Under the pieces are notes generated by a model. That model ran no database searches and had not been told where the DNA came from. It saw nothing but the letters and a program-made list of their open reading frames with translations. Shown one piece after another: positions 22,061 through 34,419 of a DNA stretch of 64,000 nt. The stretch spans positions 5,333,001 to 5,397,000 of the forward strand of contig NC_052671.1 of NCBI RefSeq assembly GCF_016802725.1, given 5' to 3'. Every line of letters starts with the position of its first letter. Position 1 is the first letter of the stretch. Source of the stretch: Solenopsis invicta (lineage: Eukaryota; Arthropoda; Insecta; Hymenoptera; Formicidae). The translations under genes and the position numbers were made by a program.

Positions 22061-25000
22061 TTTCTGTCGTTATTTTGTGCTCTGTCGTAATTACCTACAA
22101 ATTAGAAAAAACATTACAGCTAAAAGTCACTGAAAGCAGTTTTCTTACCTTTTTTTATTATAAAGATTGATGTATTTTTGTTAGGCACAAGATATTTGTT
22201 TATAGTTATTTACAATAACTACTGAATTATTTCTGTGATAAAAGAATGTATTCGATTAAAGTTTTTCTTATATTAATTAATATATAAGAGAACTTCAAAG
22301 TTGATTTTTTTTATAAATTTGTTCTCAAATTGTGACATCAAATTTACGAAAACTTCAAAGTTTTCATAAATTTGATGTCACAATTTGAGAAAACATTTGC
22401 GAGAATCTCAAAGTTCTAACGCGTGAAAGTGCATTAGCTAAGCGCGCACCAGATATTTCGGCAATACAACAAAACCGATCGTTTCTTTTAGCGGCACATC
22501 TTACCCAACACTATGTTTCCTTTCTTATTTCGTATCCACCCTTACTTATATTTGGGCGCGTTTTCGGTGCTGGCGCGGTAAGAGATGTGCAAAGAACGAA
22601 GGCCGAAGCAAGACTAAACTCGCTCGTCATCTCGCTCGAGTGATTGTACTGAAGGCCAAGTCGAGAAGTCGTGGCACTTTCTCCTTTTGCTGAAATTCTT
22701 ATGACCCCATACACATTTTTTTAAAATGTTTTTAGGTCAAACATAAGATTTCAACTTTTGTTGTATATGCATCGTGTGTCGGGACTAGTTTTGTCGAGTT
22801 AAAAGCTGCAATTAATAGTATTTACCGTGCTCGACGTCTGCGTTAGCGAAAGTTGCTTCATCATCAATGAGATGTGAAAAATCATGAAGAATACGTCATT
22901 TTAGAAAATATTAGCATATACCTATCCTCAATAAGAGAGTTACGAGATTACAACGACAAAAACATAGATACGTTTGTAATTTTGACATGAAATCTAGAGA
23001 TCGGTTTCTTCAATTAATTAATTTTGATTTTTAATCTATAATTTTTTATTTGAAACGATTAAATTATTTTTTAAAAATATATGTCATGATGTCCTGACGT
23101 TTTAACTTATTCTTTCGTCAAACTGTTTCTTCCGGAATCCTTTTTTTTGTATTACATTGCTATATAGACTAATTTTATGACTAATTTCACTCAAATTGAA
23201 GTTAAAAGACTTTTATAGATACAACACGGATTGTTATAATAGAAGCAATTTTGCTAACGATCCGACATTTATCCGTGATTGAGATTGCATGTGAACAAGT
23301 TGCTAGTCCATGATAAACTCGTGACCCTGATTGCCAGTCGGTATAATCCTTTAAAGAGGCCACTTTTACAAGCATAGCTGACCGAATTTCTTGATCTACA
23401 ACTCAGCCAACGGGAACAAACAAACAACTAATGCATTTTATAATTAATATATAGCTGCAAAATTTTAGTCAATTTGAAAATAAAATATAAAAGTATGCCA
23501 AATTTAAAAATTAAAAAATTAATTCTTTTAAATAAAAATTTTTAAAAATTTTTATAAATATTTATTTTGTATACTGGAAAAAAATATAAAACTATATTTA
23601 TAAAATTTTTTAAAACTTCTTAGATTAGTAAGTCCTAAATTATTTTATACTAAATAAAACGTAAATCATATACACAGATTTTAATATTCCAAAATGAGGA
23701 ATTATTTTAATAATGAATTTTTTTATTAATTTAGATTTGATTCTTTTTTTAGAAAAAATATCAAAGAAACAATTTATTATTATCTCATACACTATACAAT
23801 ATTAGTAAGATATATTTACAAAATATTTATAATTATTTGAAAGAATATTTTATAAATATTTACCTAAATATTTCACAAATATTTTTGTGATTTTAGATTA
23901 AATATAAAGATTTATAAAGATTTATCATATATATCGTACAAAATAATTATATATAAATTATGTATAAGATATCACTATAAATATTTAATTCTTTCACAAT
24001 TCAAAAATTAGAAAATGTATTTGACAACTAGCATTAAAATTTCGGTATGACTTAATACTGGTAGTTTTTCTTATTTAAATTTAGTTTTTACTTATATTTT
24101 AATAATATGTTAAATAAAGTTTATAAGTATTTTAATAACATATTAGATAAAAATTTGAAGACTTTTTCTTTTATGTGTATAAAATATATATCACACAGAT
24201 AATGGCGTAATATTCTAAAAAATAAATTCTAATAAATATTTATGAATATCACATGCTGTCTAAGGTTCAAGTAAATAATTAAATTTTACGTAACAATTTT
24301 AGTAAAAAATTAACTTAAAAACTGTAATTTATTCTTTTCAACTGTAATTTACAAAAAGTTTAGTTTATTTTTTAAATTACTTATAATAAGAACTTATAAA
24401 ACTTATGCTTTTGTGTTATCTAAAAAAGAAGATAATTTCAAATTTAAAAAAAAAATTTAAAAATATATTTAAAAGACATTGTCTACTAATTGAAAAGTGG
24501 ATTATTCGTTATATTATTTGAATTATAATATTTAATAAACATGTTCAATAAAAAATTTATATCTTACATTATAGATTATCCTTAATAGATTTCTTTAACG
24601 TTATTCATGATTTCTTCATCCTTCTACATGTAAAGAAGTAATATAATATTAGCAAAATACTTCCTTCATTTAATTTAGAACAGTGTCAAAGATATGTTTG
24701 CTGCATAAATGTAATTTAAAATTATTTTTATATTTTTACAATTTTTTTGAAGAAAATTTTAATTTGTTTTTAGGAGAGCTCGTTCACAATTTTTGAACAC
24801 TATATATAATAGTTTTCGATATCTTTATCATAGATAAAATAGATAAATCAGCGTTATTATTGCAACACTGAAGGAAAAAGGATTTATGGCACAGAGGCTT
24901 TCGTATAAGTTACGTAACGAAAATTGCGTCATAGTGCATGTGGTCATTTCGTACAGAAGAAAACCTTTTAAGAAAGTCTCGTATGTGACATAAAAGTGAA

Positions 25001-25190
25001 AGTAAGATATGTAAACTATGCAATGAGATGGAGCTGTCGGTTACAATCAAGAAATTCGAGTGAAGAGGCAAGACAAACGCGAAAAAATTCAATTCGATTA
25101 CGCAAACTTGTTGAAACGAAAGATCAAAGAGAAAAGAAAGGCCCAACCTTGTCTCGTTTCACTTGAATAAATTTTGAAGGCGCTAAATTC
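22061..25190. other. Upstream region of the reductase, AT-rich spacer
   Basis: Presumed reductase promoter within about 22430-22900. From 23000 to 24900 the sequence is very AT-rich and I see nothing in it. Confidence 0.55.
22288..22417. repeat. Inverted-repeat hairpin upstream of the reductase
   Basis: A 24-nt perfect pair (TCTCAAATTGTGACATCAAA... with its complement) around CGAAAACTTCAAAGTTTTC, with weaker outer pairing of AGAACTT. About 230 bp before the start codon, so it may lie in the promoter or 5' UTR. Confidence 0.65.
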
Positions 25191-26480
25191 CATGGATCAC
25201 TGAGATCGAAACTGGTTATCGACAATGGTCCTTCTGTGGTTCGCCACGAGAGCAAACGATCTGCCTCAGACGTAAGCACATCAATTATGCATTGTGCGAT
25301 TCGACTTTACATCACGTGGTCTTTCGGTTTCTACGAATATACGCACACGAACGGGCTAAGCCGTTAAAGTGGGGAAGGCCCATGGATATGAATCCGGGTC
25401 GGAGGAGGATGGACCGATCCGGGGATACTGAAAAGGGAACGAGAGAACGAAAGAGTAGAGGCGCGCGCAGCGTCTCTTTCACTTTACACTACACACCGTC
25501 GTCACCGACACATCATCGTTACGTTCCTGAGAACCTTCCAGGCGACCTAACGCGATCACCGGCTGCTACGTCGATCGACGGCCGCTTGACCACTCGTGTT
25601 CTCCTTACGCGGTGCGCCGATGAGTTTCGCGTTGTTCAGCGCGCAGTCAGCAAGTTCGTCGTACTTCCCGCACAGGGAAAAGTGACACGCGGAAGTGCTC
25701 TTTGTGAACTCCGAAGGGACTTTGCTCGGGATCGGGTGGAGCAATCGATCGATCGATCGGCGCGCCGATAACTCGCCCTTGAAAGGCCAAGGTCTTCATG
25801 AAGCTCTGGAGAACGTCGGTGCGCTTGACCGCGCGCTCCGAAGGATTTGCGGAATTGCGGGACACATTGCTCCGATATTGAACACGCCTCTACCTGTTTA
25901 TTCGGATCACGAGGTAATAAGTGAGATCGAAGTAAGTCGCGAATGTTGCAGGGCTGCCAAATCTTTCATGTTCAAATCTGCTGCAACACACGTTTTATTA
26001 TTTGAACGATAAAAGAATTATGATATAAGTACTTAATTGCGAAAGAGCGACCGCGAATCGATCGATCGATCGATCGGCGAAGATGGGCAAAGTCCGACAG
26101 CGAATCAATCGCATGCTCGAGGAGATCGCGTGTCGTCGCAAATCGCTGACAATGAGTGATAATAAACTTGCGAAACACGTCACTGTCGCTGCGGCGATTC
26201 GAACGTTTATTAGCGACCGCAAATCTAATAAGACTATGCGTATGATTGATCCGGGTTAAACATGTAATTAATGTGTGGAGGCACGACGCTCAGCGTGATT
26301 TTAATTAAAATTCTTGCCATTACAACGCGATATAACGCGATTTCTAGGCGACGCGCCTAGAATTTTGGAGCAGCTTTTCCTTGGAGTACTTTTGAATCAG
26401 GACAATCCGCGGTGGATACCAAGGCTTTCACCGTCATAATTTATTAACTCGTTTCGCTGATTATTCTACATTCCCTAGTT
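25190..26480. promoter_or_regulatory. GC-rich island, candidate promoter of the sulfotransferase
   Basis: CpG-rich, with two GATCGATCGATCG runs (about 25746-25760 and 26057-26077). Several overlapping open frames on both strands have no recognisable domain. The sulfotransferase coding start at 30420 lies in an exon with its own upstream acceptor (TTTTTTTTGCAG at about 30350), so a non-coding first exon must lie further upstream; this island is a plausible place. Inference only. Confidence 0.35.
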
Positions 26481-26684
26481 CAATTCCGGAATGTCTGTGT
26501 GCATGGTACGTGACGTTATATGCGGCTTTCAGCACGTGCTCGACACACGTTTCGGAGATACTTATCAAACATCACGATTTCGTTCCGATTTCTTCAGAAT
26601 ATATTTAATTATGCTTGTCATGCACGACGTTCGACATAATACAATATATTATAATATTACTTTGCGATATTTGTGTATTTTATT

Positions 26685-26842
26685 TTCTTATTATACATAT
26701 GAATAACGTCTATGTAATTCTTATCTCCGTAGTTTTTTTTATAAATTTCTTTAATTCTTCACAAAAGTGTTATTAATACATTTCGTTATCGTATCGCCTT
26801 ATTGTAGGTCAAAGTTTTTTCTCGATATTATAATATCTCACA
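26685..26842. repeat. Duplicated block A, copy 1
   Basis: About 158 bp, clearly related to 30009-30157 (shared TTCTTATTATACATATG, AATTTCTTTAATTCTT and TTATTGTAGGTC). Confidence 0.8.
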
Positions 26843-27087
26843 CTAGAAAAAGCCGTCAGCAAAAACTGTTTAGTCGAGGCATTTTTAATGGCGATCAAAT
26901 ATTTTATTTTATGTAACGACAAATTAAATTGTTTCTGCAAAATTCATGCAAATAAAAAAAAAATTTTTACATTAACTAAATAGTTTTGTTCGTAAATTTT
27001 AATCAAATTATTTGTTGTCGTATAACAAAAGATTTTTTCTACACGACTGTATAATTTTCAAAAAATGTAAAGACTTTCAAAAAATAA

Positions 27088-27373
27088 AAATACTTACTTG
27101 ACAATATTTAAAATTACGCCCGTGCTTCTGAAAGTTGTAAAAAATTCTACTGCACAAAGTAATAATAATACACCGTGCAAATGTGCGGCTTCAATGCGGC
27201 TGCATTTTTATATGCGAACTTATATTGAAAGAAGGGGCAAATTTTATCTTTCTGTTTTTGTTCGATACTTTATTCAAGATATCATTAATAAACATCGTGT
27301 TTGATTGTTAGATAATAATAATCTGGTGCGGGATAATAAGAGCTCTGCAAACTGCATACACAACAGCTCAAGC
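27088..27373. repeat. Duplicated block B, copy 1
   Basis: About 286 bp, related to 34123-34419 (shared CGCCCGTGCTTCT, ACACCGTGCAAA, TTTATCTTTCTGTT and AATAATAATCTGGTGCG). Confidence 0.82.
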
Positions 27374-27477
27374 GACAAAACGTCGTATAATACAACGTTA
27401 CATAAACGAATGATTTTGATTAGCAGGAGATAACTTTCAAGCATCACATGTCTTATTTTTGTTTGCAATTGATATTA

Positions 27478-28760
27478 GGAGTACAAATTGAAAACCGCCG
27501 TTTTTTGTCAAAATTTGAGGATTGATTGTTGAAAAATGGTTACATACTTATTCTTGAAAGTATTGTCCATCGCTGGCCACTATTTTCTCCCACCTTTCGG
27601 GCAGCATACGAATCCCGCGTTGAAAAAACTGCTCGTCTTTTGCGGCGATCCACGAATCGACCCAGTTTTTGGCCTCTTCGTAATAATGGAAGTGCTGCTC
27701 AGGCCATGCGCCATTGATCGAAACAAGTGGTAATCCGAAGGGGCGATGTCAGGAGAATACGGCGGATGAGGTAAGACGTCCCATTTCAATGTTTCCAGAT
27801 AGGTTTTAACGACCTGAGCAACATGTGGCCGAGCGTTGTCGTGCAGCAACATCACTTTTTCGTGTCTTTGCTCGTATTGTGGCCGTTTTTCCTGCAATGC
27901 TCGGCTCAAACGCATTAGTTGTGTTCGGTAGCGAGCTCCTGTAATGGTTTCACCCGGTTGCAACAGCTCATAATAAATCACGCCGAGCTGGTTCCACCAA
28001 ATACACAGCATGAGCTTCGAGCCATGGATGTTTGGCTTGGCCGTCGATGTTGATGCATTGCCGCGGTAGCCCCACGATTTTTTTCGCTTTGGATTATCAT
28101 AATGGATCCACTTTTCATCGCCGGTTACAATACGATGCAGAAAACTCTTCCGTTTTTGCCGTTGGAGCAGCTGTTCGCACGCGAAAAAACGCCGTTCGAC
28201 GTCTCTCGGCTTTAATTCGTATGGCACCCAGTGTCCATGCTTTTGGATCATTCCCATGGTTTTCAAACGATGTGAAATAGCTTGTTGAATCACGCCCAAT
28301 GAATCTGCAAGCTCCTGTTGCGTTTGAGATGAATCTTCATTCAGTAATGTTTCCAATTGTGCGTCTTCAAACTTTTTCACCTGTCCGGGACGCTCCTTGT
28401 CTTCTACGCCAAAATCACCACTTTTGAAGCGTTGGAACCATTCTCGACACGTTCTTTCACTAATGGAAGCCTCACCATAAGTTTTTACAATCATTCGACG
28501 CGCCTCAGCCGCAGATTTTTTCGAATTGAAGGCAAAAAGCAAAACTTCCCGCAAATGACGCTTATTGGGCACAAATTTCGACATTTTCGATCACAAAAAA
28601 TATATAACGCCGATAAAAATTCACAACTGCAATGATAAGGAATTGTTGCCAGATGCCCAACCTTACATTTAAAATTTTTGATCTAACGTTTGGCGCCAGC
28701 ATTTACCGCTTATTGCATAAAGCGCGATTAAACTAATTGAGTAATTAAATGAATCGTTAA
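27478..28760 (-). mobile_element. Mariner transposon, recent but broken copy
   Basis: Element around the transposase gene at 27545-28584. The left end near 27478 (TAGGAGTACAAATTGAAAAC) resembles a mariner terminal repeat. A matching inverted copy was not found within about 200 bp to the right of the transposase start, so the right boundary given is approximate and the end may be eroded or deleted. Confidence 0.75.
27545..28584 (-). pseudogene. Mariner transposase, single frameshift near the C-terminus
   Basis: Cut-and-paste DNA transposase. Starts MSKFVPNKRHLREVLLF. The N-terminal paired-like helix-turn-helix (SISERTCREWFQRFKSGDF) is intact, then the WVPYEL linker. The catalytic D,D34D set is present: TGDEKWIHY, HDNARPH and SPDIAPSDYH. 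After MAHGL (near 27705) the frame shifts. The normal family tail (EEAKNWVDSW, EQFFQRGIRMLPERW) is present in another frame and reaches a stop at about 27547. In the original frame translation ends at 27580 after 334 aa. A small deletion is the likely cause. The open N-terminal 290 codons indicate a young copy, probably inactive. Confidence 0.92.
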
Positions 28761-29041
28761 CGGTATTTCATGTGCGATTGATTAATCAACGATATTATTG
28801 TTTTACGTGGCGCCACATAACACTCCACATTATAGTACTTTACAGTTAGCGACTTTATTCTTGGAAGAAAAATTTTGATAGAAGTTAATAATTTTCGTTA
28901 AAAAGTTTATTTATTCTTGTGTGCTGGAAAAATTCTAGAAAAGCTACAGATTTGTATGTATATCTAAAAAAGTAAAAATGATTAATAGTTATTTTGAAAA
29001 GAAGGACAATGTTGCATTTTTGTAAAATAACTTTTATAAAT

Positions 29042-29352
29042 TCAAGCATGCATATCAAGGGGAAGACATTGTCTGCATTGTGGTATGATTGCACGTGTGC
29101 TTCGACCGTAACATTGGCCTAGAAAGTTACATTGCGGTCCATTCTTCCATTGTCTGTCAAAGAAAAGAGAGTAGTAAATAATAAATAGGGACACAAAAGA
29201 GAATGAACGAAAGTTGAAAAAGGAGAAAAATTGATATTTTGTATGCAACGCTTTGATTGTACAAATAATAGCTTAAAAACGGAAAGAACTTGCTCGATTT
29301 CGTACTTACGCTACTTCGTAACCATAAGTCGTGTCAAGCGTATAAAAACTGG
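29042..29352 (-). CDS. Two orphan exon-like segments of an unidentified cysteine-rich protein
   Basis: Segment 29352..29310 follows a TTTCACAG acceptor, is open and ends at GC|GTAAGT. Segment 29153..29042 follows TTTCTTTGACAG, continues in the same phase and ends at a TGA. Joined they give a 50-aa tail containing YTLDTTYGYEVAQWKNGPQC and CYGRSTRAIIPQCRQCL. Two matching splice sites and phases favour a real 3' end of a gene, but no upstream exon was found and I do not recognise the family. It could be a decayed gene. Confidence 0.3.
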
Positions 29353-29660
29353 CTGTGAAATCAGGTTGAAAAGACTGTGATTAAGAAGAAACGACACCTG
29401 TCTCTAATAATTTTTTGATCGCTTATTCTAAAAGTTATGTACATGTATAACCAAATATTATATGATGTTCTTATGCATTGAAATTGCAATCTTTATTTTT
29501 ATGCATTTGTTCTTTTTATATGCAATTTTATAAGGTTGGCATTGAGACTTTTTCCGATTGAATTTTTCTTCATTTTATTAAATATAACTTTTATTCTTTA
29601 TTTTGTAACGAACGATAATAAATAATTCACTGATTTTTATTATAAATATATAAACATCTA

Positions 29661-29865
29661 CAGTGAGTGTAAAAAGTATTTGTACAACACTTTTTAAAAC
29701 CTTATTTTTAGGAAGTAAATATTGATTAGCAATTAATCAACAATGAGTACACATATGCATATATACCATTTATTACGTACGTTATTAATAAATTGCTAAT
29801 TAATGTTTACTTTCTGAAAGTAATTTAAAACAAATTCCCTGTACGAATACTTTTTACATCTATTG
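29661..29865. mobile_element. 205-bp TA-flanked inverted-repeat MITE
   Basis: Ends CAGTGAGTGTAAAAAGTATT and (inverted) CAATAGATGTAAAAAGTATT, TA at 29659-29660 and 29866-29867. Confidence 0.72.
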
Positions 29866-30008
29866 TATGTAATTTGTCCGTAACTTTTCTATTAATTTTT
29901 AAAATTTTAATGTTGTCAATACATCATGAATTAATGTATCTGTCGCAATTACACTGCAAATAACGTAAAATTCTTAGTGTATTTTAAAATAAACATAAAT
30001 AATTGACT

Positions 30009-30157
30009 TTCTTATTATACATATGTATGAATAACATCTATGTAATTTTCATCTCCGTAATTTTCTATAAATTTCTTTAATTCTTTACAAGAGTTATTAA
30101 TACATTTCGTTATCGCCTTATTGTAGGTCGAAGTTCTTTCTCGATATTATTTCACAC
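30009..30157. repeat. Duplicated block A, copy 2
   Basis: Matches 26685-26842; lies just upstream of the sulfotransferase. Confidence 0.8.
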
Positions 30158-30419
30158 GTCCGTCATAATTTATTATCTAATCGTAAATAGCACTTCCTCT
30201 TATTTCTAAGCATAACTGGTTTACAGTCGCATGTCTGTCTAATTGAAAGTAGCACAAGAGAATATAACATTTAATTCAGATTATTACGGTTTCATAATAG
30301 CATTCCATTGGAGAAGTTTGTAAAGTGGGCCGTTCTTTTTTTTTTGCAGATTCAGAGTTTTGCGGATTGCACGATATTCTGCAAGAGAGTCCAATGCTCG
30401 CGGTGGTTAAAGAAAAACG

Positions 30420-32781
30420 ATGACAGAATGTCGAGTGTGGAGGATAATTTTACTCGTTGTTATATGGAAAACGACCGCAAACGCAAACATGAACGTCGCG
30501 CAAATCTATTCACATGACGAAAACAGGAAACCGTTCGAGCCGAACAAATACATTTATTCCTGGACAGGGCCAAACGCGTTGGCCAGGTCGGCCTTGGTCG
30601 AGAGACAGGAAAGGCTGCAATATAATTGCGAGTTTGAAAGTAGCGAGGTCGATATCGCCGCGTTAAATCCAGAATCATTCAAGAATATTCTTGTGGATGA
30701 TTTGCATGAATTGCTGTATTGCTATGTACCAAAGGTATTAAAATTCATCGGGTTTTTTTTCTTGTAATGATTACTAAAATCGCGAAGCATTACGCGTTTT
30801 AAGACAATTTTATTTTTTAGGTGGCGTGCACAAATTGGAAACGCGTACTGATGATCGCGACCGGAAAATGGACCGGTAACGATCCTTTAGAAATACCGGC
30901 CGATCAAGCTCATTCCCCCGGTACTTTTCAACGATTGAGCAATTACACTCTGCCGGAGATAGAGAAGAAATTAGCGACGTACGACAAGCTAATTGTCGTG
31001 CGACATCCTCTGGAAAGGCTTTTATCAGCCTATCGAAATAAATTAGAAACCAAACATGAGAAAAGTGCTAGATACTTCCAGAGCCGCTTCGGCAAAAAAA
31101 TCGTCAAGGTAAAGAAATAAATCTTTTTAAATATAGTACAATTTCTGTATCGTTTTTGTTTGTAGTTCTTTAATCTTGATTTGTATATTATTCATCACAC
31201 GATGTATTTACGGATCTAGCTCTCTAATCTCATTTTGGATATATTTGAGTATATTTAGGTCACTAAAACTAGTTTTAGATCACTTACTTTCGTTTCTATA
31301 TCTATTTTTAGAAATAATTTTTTTAAAAACAATATAAGCTTGAAACTTAAAGACATTTATTCTTTGATATTTGAATTTTAGTTTAATACTGAATTTGAGT
31401 TTTTTACAAATTTTTTCAAAACATTAAAAAAGATATTTTTGACATTAAATTCGCAATCTGTACAGGTGTATAAAAAATTTTAATAATGCTACGATTGAAA
31501 TGCAACAATTATCAGAAACAAAAAATAAAAGAAAATTTTAATTTATAAACAAAGTTTTTGTACGAACTACAGGTTAAAAAATTGATTTTCGCAAAAACAA
31601 CAAAATTTTGAAAAAGATTCGATTTTTTGCTTTCCTTTTGAGACATTTACTGAAAAAATTAAAAAATTACAATTTTTATTTAATTGCAGAACGAAAGAAA
31701 AAAAAATACTATAAATATATCCTCAAAAATTTTGAACTAATCAAATTAAATTAAATGATTAACGTGGCAATAATTTTGAACAATGTTATTTTGAGAAAAA
31801 TGTATTTAAATATTATAAACTGTTATACACATTGTATTTGTTGTTTAGATTAATAACAACTTTTGCAAATCTCTTTAATTTGCTCTCTTTCTTTCTCTCG
31901 AGATTAAAACTGTTAAAAAATACTTGAAAATAAATCGATTTTTTGAAACTTAACAGAAATAAAGAATCAATAAACAATTGTTTAAATGAAATTTCTTCTT
32001 CTGTTTATCGAATTATTTTAGTTCTATCGTTGAGTCATGCGCCTACGTATAAAAAGAAGATATTTGTTTGCTTAGATAACGTTAGATCAAAATTCTTATT
32101 TCTTCGGTGATTGGATGAAATTTAGAAGTACCGTATAATTGCGCACTTCTCTGAATATGATTATGATTAATTCTACGTGTTGTTCCACTTTTATCGTATT
32201 AACCGTTAATGGCAAGTTCCGTATGAAACGAATAGCCAAACATCGAAAACATCACATCACAAATAGAGGATTTAACTGCGCAACATTTTTATAGAAATAC
32301 AGGCAAAACGCGACCGAGGAGTCTTTAAGAAATGGCGATGACGTGACGTTTCGCGAGTTCGTCGACTTTGTCACCGACGACACCGAGAATGGAACTCGGA
32401 ACGAACATTGGAGACCAATATACGATTTATGCCAACCGTGCATAGTTAACTACAATCTCATAAGCAAGTACGAGAGCTTGGTCGAGGATGCCACGGAAGT
32501 TCTCGAACGGATAGGCGTCACATCTGTGAAGTAAGCGCACAAATTTATTAAATTAATAATTTTAATAGACATCTTGATATATTTGTAAAATATTTAATTA
32601 TATTTAATTACACAGTTTTCCAGCCAGACCAGCAAGTAGCGAGCCGACATCGAGAAAACTGGATAGATACTATTCCACCCTGAGTTACAAACAGCTTCGT
32701 AAGCTGGTAGATCTGTACAAATTAGATTTAAGGCTGTTCGACTATTCGTTGGAAGATGTGCTGGGATTTTCCTTGGCATAA
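30420..32781 (+). CDS. Carbohydrate sulfotransferase (CHST11/12/14-like)
   Basis: Golgi type II membrane enzyme that moves sulfate from PAPS to GalNAc of chondroitin/dermatan-type chains. Exons: 30420..30734, 30821..31108, 32295..32530, 32616..32781, phases consistent, 334 aa. The first ATG in frame after an upstream stop starts MTECRVWRIILLVVIW, a short signal anchor. LLYCYVPKVACTNWKRVLM at about 98-116 is the 5'-phosphosulfate binding region, and KLIVVRHPLERLLSAYRNK at about 159-177 the 3'-phosphate binding region. The third exon contains IVKKYRQNATEES and DLCQPCIVNY, both family signatures. The protein ends YSLEDVLGFSLA. CHST11-type enzymes are about 350 aa. Which acceptor sugar is used cannot be read here. 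An acceptor at about 30350 indicates a non-coding exon upstream. Confidence 0.92.
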
Positions 32782-34122
32782 GGCGCTCATTAATATTAAG
32801 AAGCAGATTTACGTGTTATGACTAAACTGTCATATCACTCAAGTCTATGTAATATGACCTTGTGTATTAGGACAAATTATTGCATTTTGTAAATGCAATA
32901 ATGTAAATGTTTTAAAATCCCAGAGTCGAACGGCAGACTTCTTTGTTGGACATTATATTTTGTATAGACACAGCCTCGTACTACCTCGTGTTACGCACAC
33001 AACTGTCTTCTCAAATTAATGATATATCATTAAAACTTACGTAAAAAAAATTATATGGCATATTCTCAGCTTTGACATTTTAAAATGTGTTTTTTATTAT
33101 GTCAAAGCACTCTAGTGTTATCAATATGAATGAAAAATCAAAACTAATATATATAATAAGATACATATAAAGTTGTGTTAAATATAAATTTAATATGCAT
33201 ATAAAGTATGTTATTAAAATATAAATCGTTTTATAAAATGTGGAATAAGAATCTTGAATTTTTCATTTTTTTATTTCTTTTAAGTATAAAAAGTTACATT
33301 ATATGAAATTACTTAAAATTATTGCTATTTATATTCAATTAAAATGCTTCATTTATCGTAATACTTTTCGATCGAAATATATTCGTTCACACGCTTATTC
33401 GCAGATATATATCTCGAAACTATTTATTTTTGAAGTTATGGCGTTTTAAATGTATCTTTCAACAATAAAATATGAAATGCTTGCTCTTGTATAATCTGTG
33501 TTCGCTCCTGTTACATATTAACGTAGACGTACAAGACACGCCGCGTTTCCTTCTCATCGCATCTCCCTAACATAGTTGGCAAACGTAATTTAAAACAAAC
33601 AACGCGGAATTGTCTGTTGATCTATAAAAGTCTCTGCCACCAAAATGTTGATTAATAGATTCTAGACTCAAAGTTATTGTTTTTTAACGGGGAGAAACTT
33701 AATCTCCTCACTACAGTTTCGTTTAGTTTAGTTTAGAACGCTTCTTTAATTAAAATAAAAAATTTCTAACACATCTTTACAATGTTTCAAAAACGTTTCT
33801 GGAATATCAAAATATGCACTTTCAAAATCTTATAAAAATATTAGAATACGGAAATTTTTAAAAATTTATAGTATTATATTAAAAAGTTACTGACAATTTT
33901 ATAAAAAAATTGCAAATTGTAATACTCTAAATATAATTAAAAATATTATTTTTGAAGTATTTTAAATCCAAAATAAATTAAAGTATATTTAACTTTAAAA
34001 TATATTTTAAATTTAAAATATTTCCGATATATTATTTACATAGTATTAATTATATTGATAGAATTACGAACGCTATATTTCAGAACGTTTTCAATAATTT
34101 TTTGAAGTTACTTTGAATTTAA

Positions 34123-34419
34123 AATACTTACTTTACAATATTCAAAATTGCGCCCGTGCTTCTAAAAGTTGTGGACACTGCACACCCGCGATAACACACC
34201 GTGCAAACGTGCGGCTACGTTGTTTGCGCATTTTTTATATGCAAGTTTAAATTGAATGAAGGGGTAAAATTTATCTTTCTGTTCTCGTTTACTTTATTCA
34301 TACATCTTTTATCAGAAGATTACCTCTTATGTAACTATTAATAAACATCTTGTCGGTTAGACAATAATAATCTGGTGCGCGATAATAAGAGCTGTGAAAA
34401 CTGCATACACAGCCCAAGC
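34123..34419. repeat. Duplicated block B, copy 2
   Basis: Matches 27088-27373; lies about 1.3 kb beyond the sulfotransferase stop. Confidence 0.82.

Noticed and set aside
25292..25771. 159-codon plus-strand open frame
   Set aside because: Lies in a CpG-rich island open in several frames on both strands, Arg/Thr/Ser-rich, no domain.
30460..30678. Minus-strand 72-codon frame
   Set aside because: Antisense of the first sulfotransferase exon.
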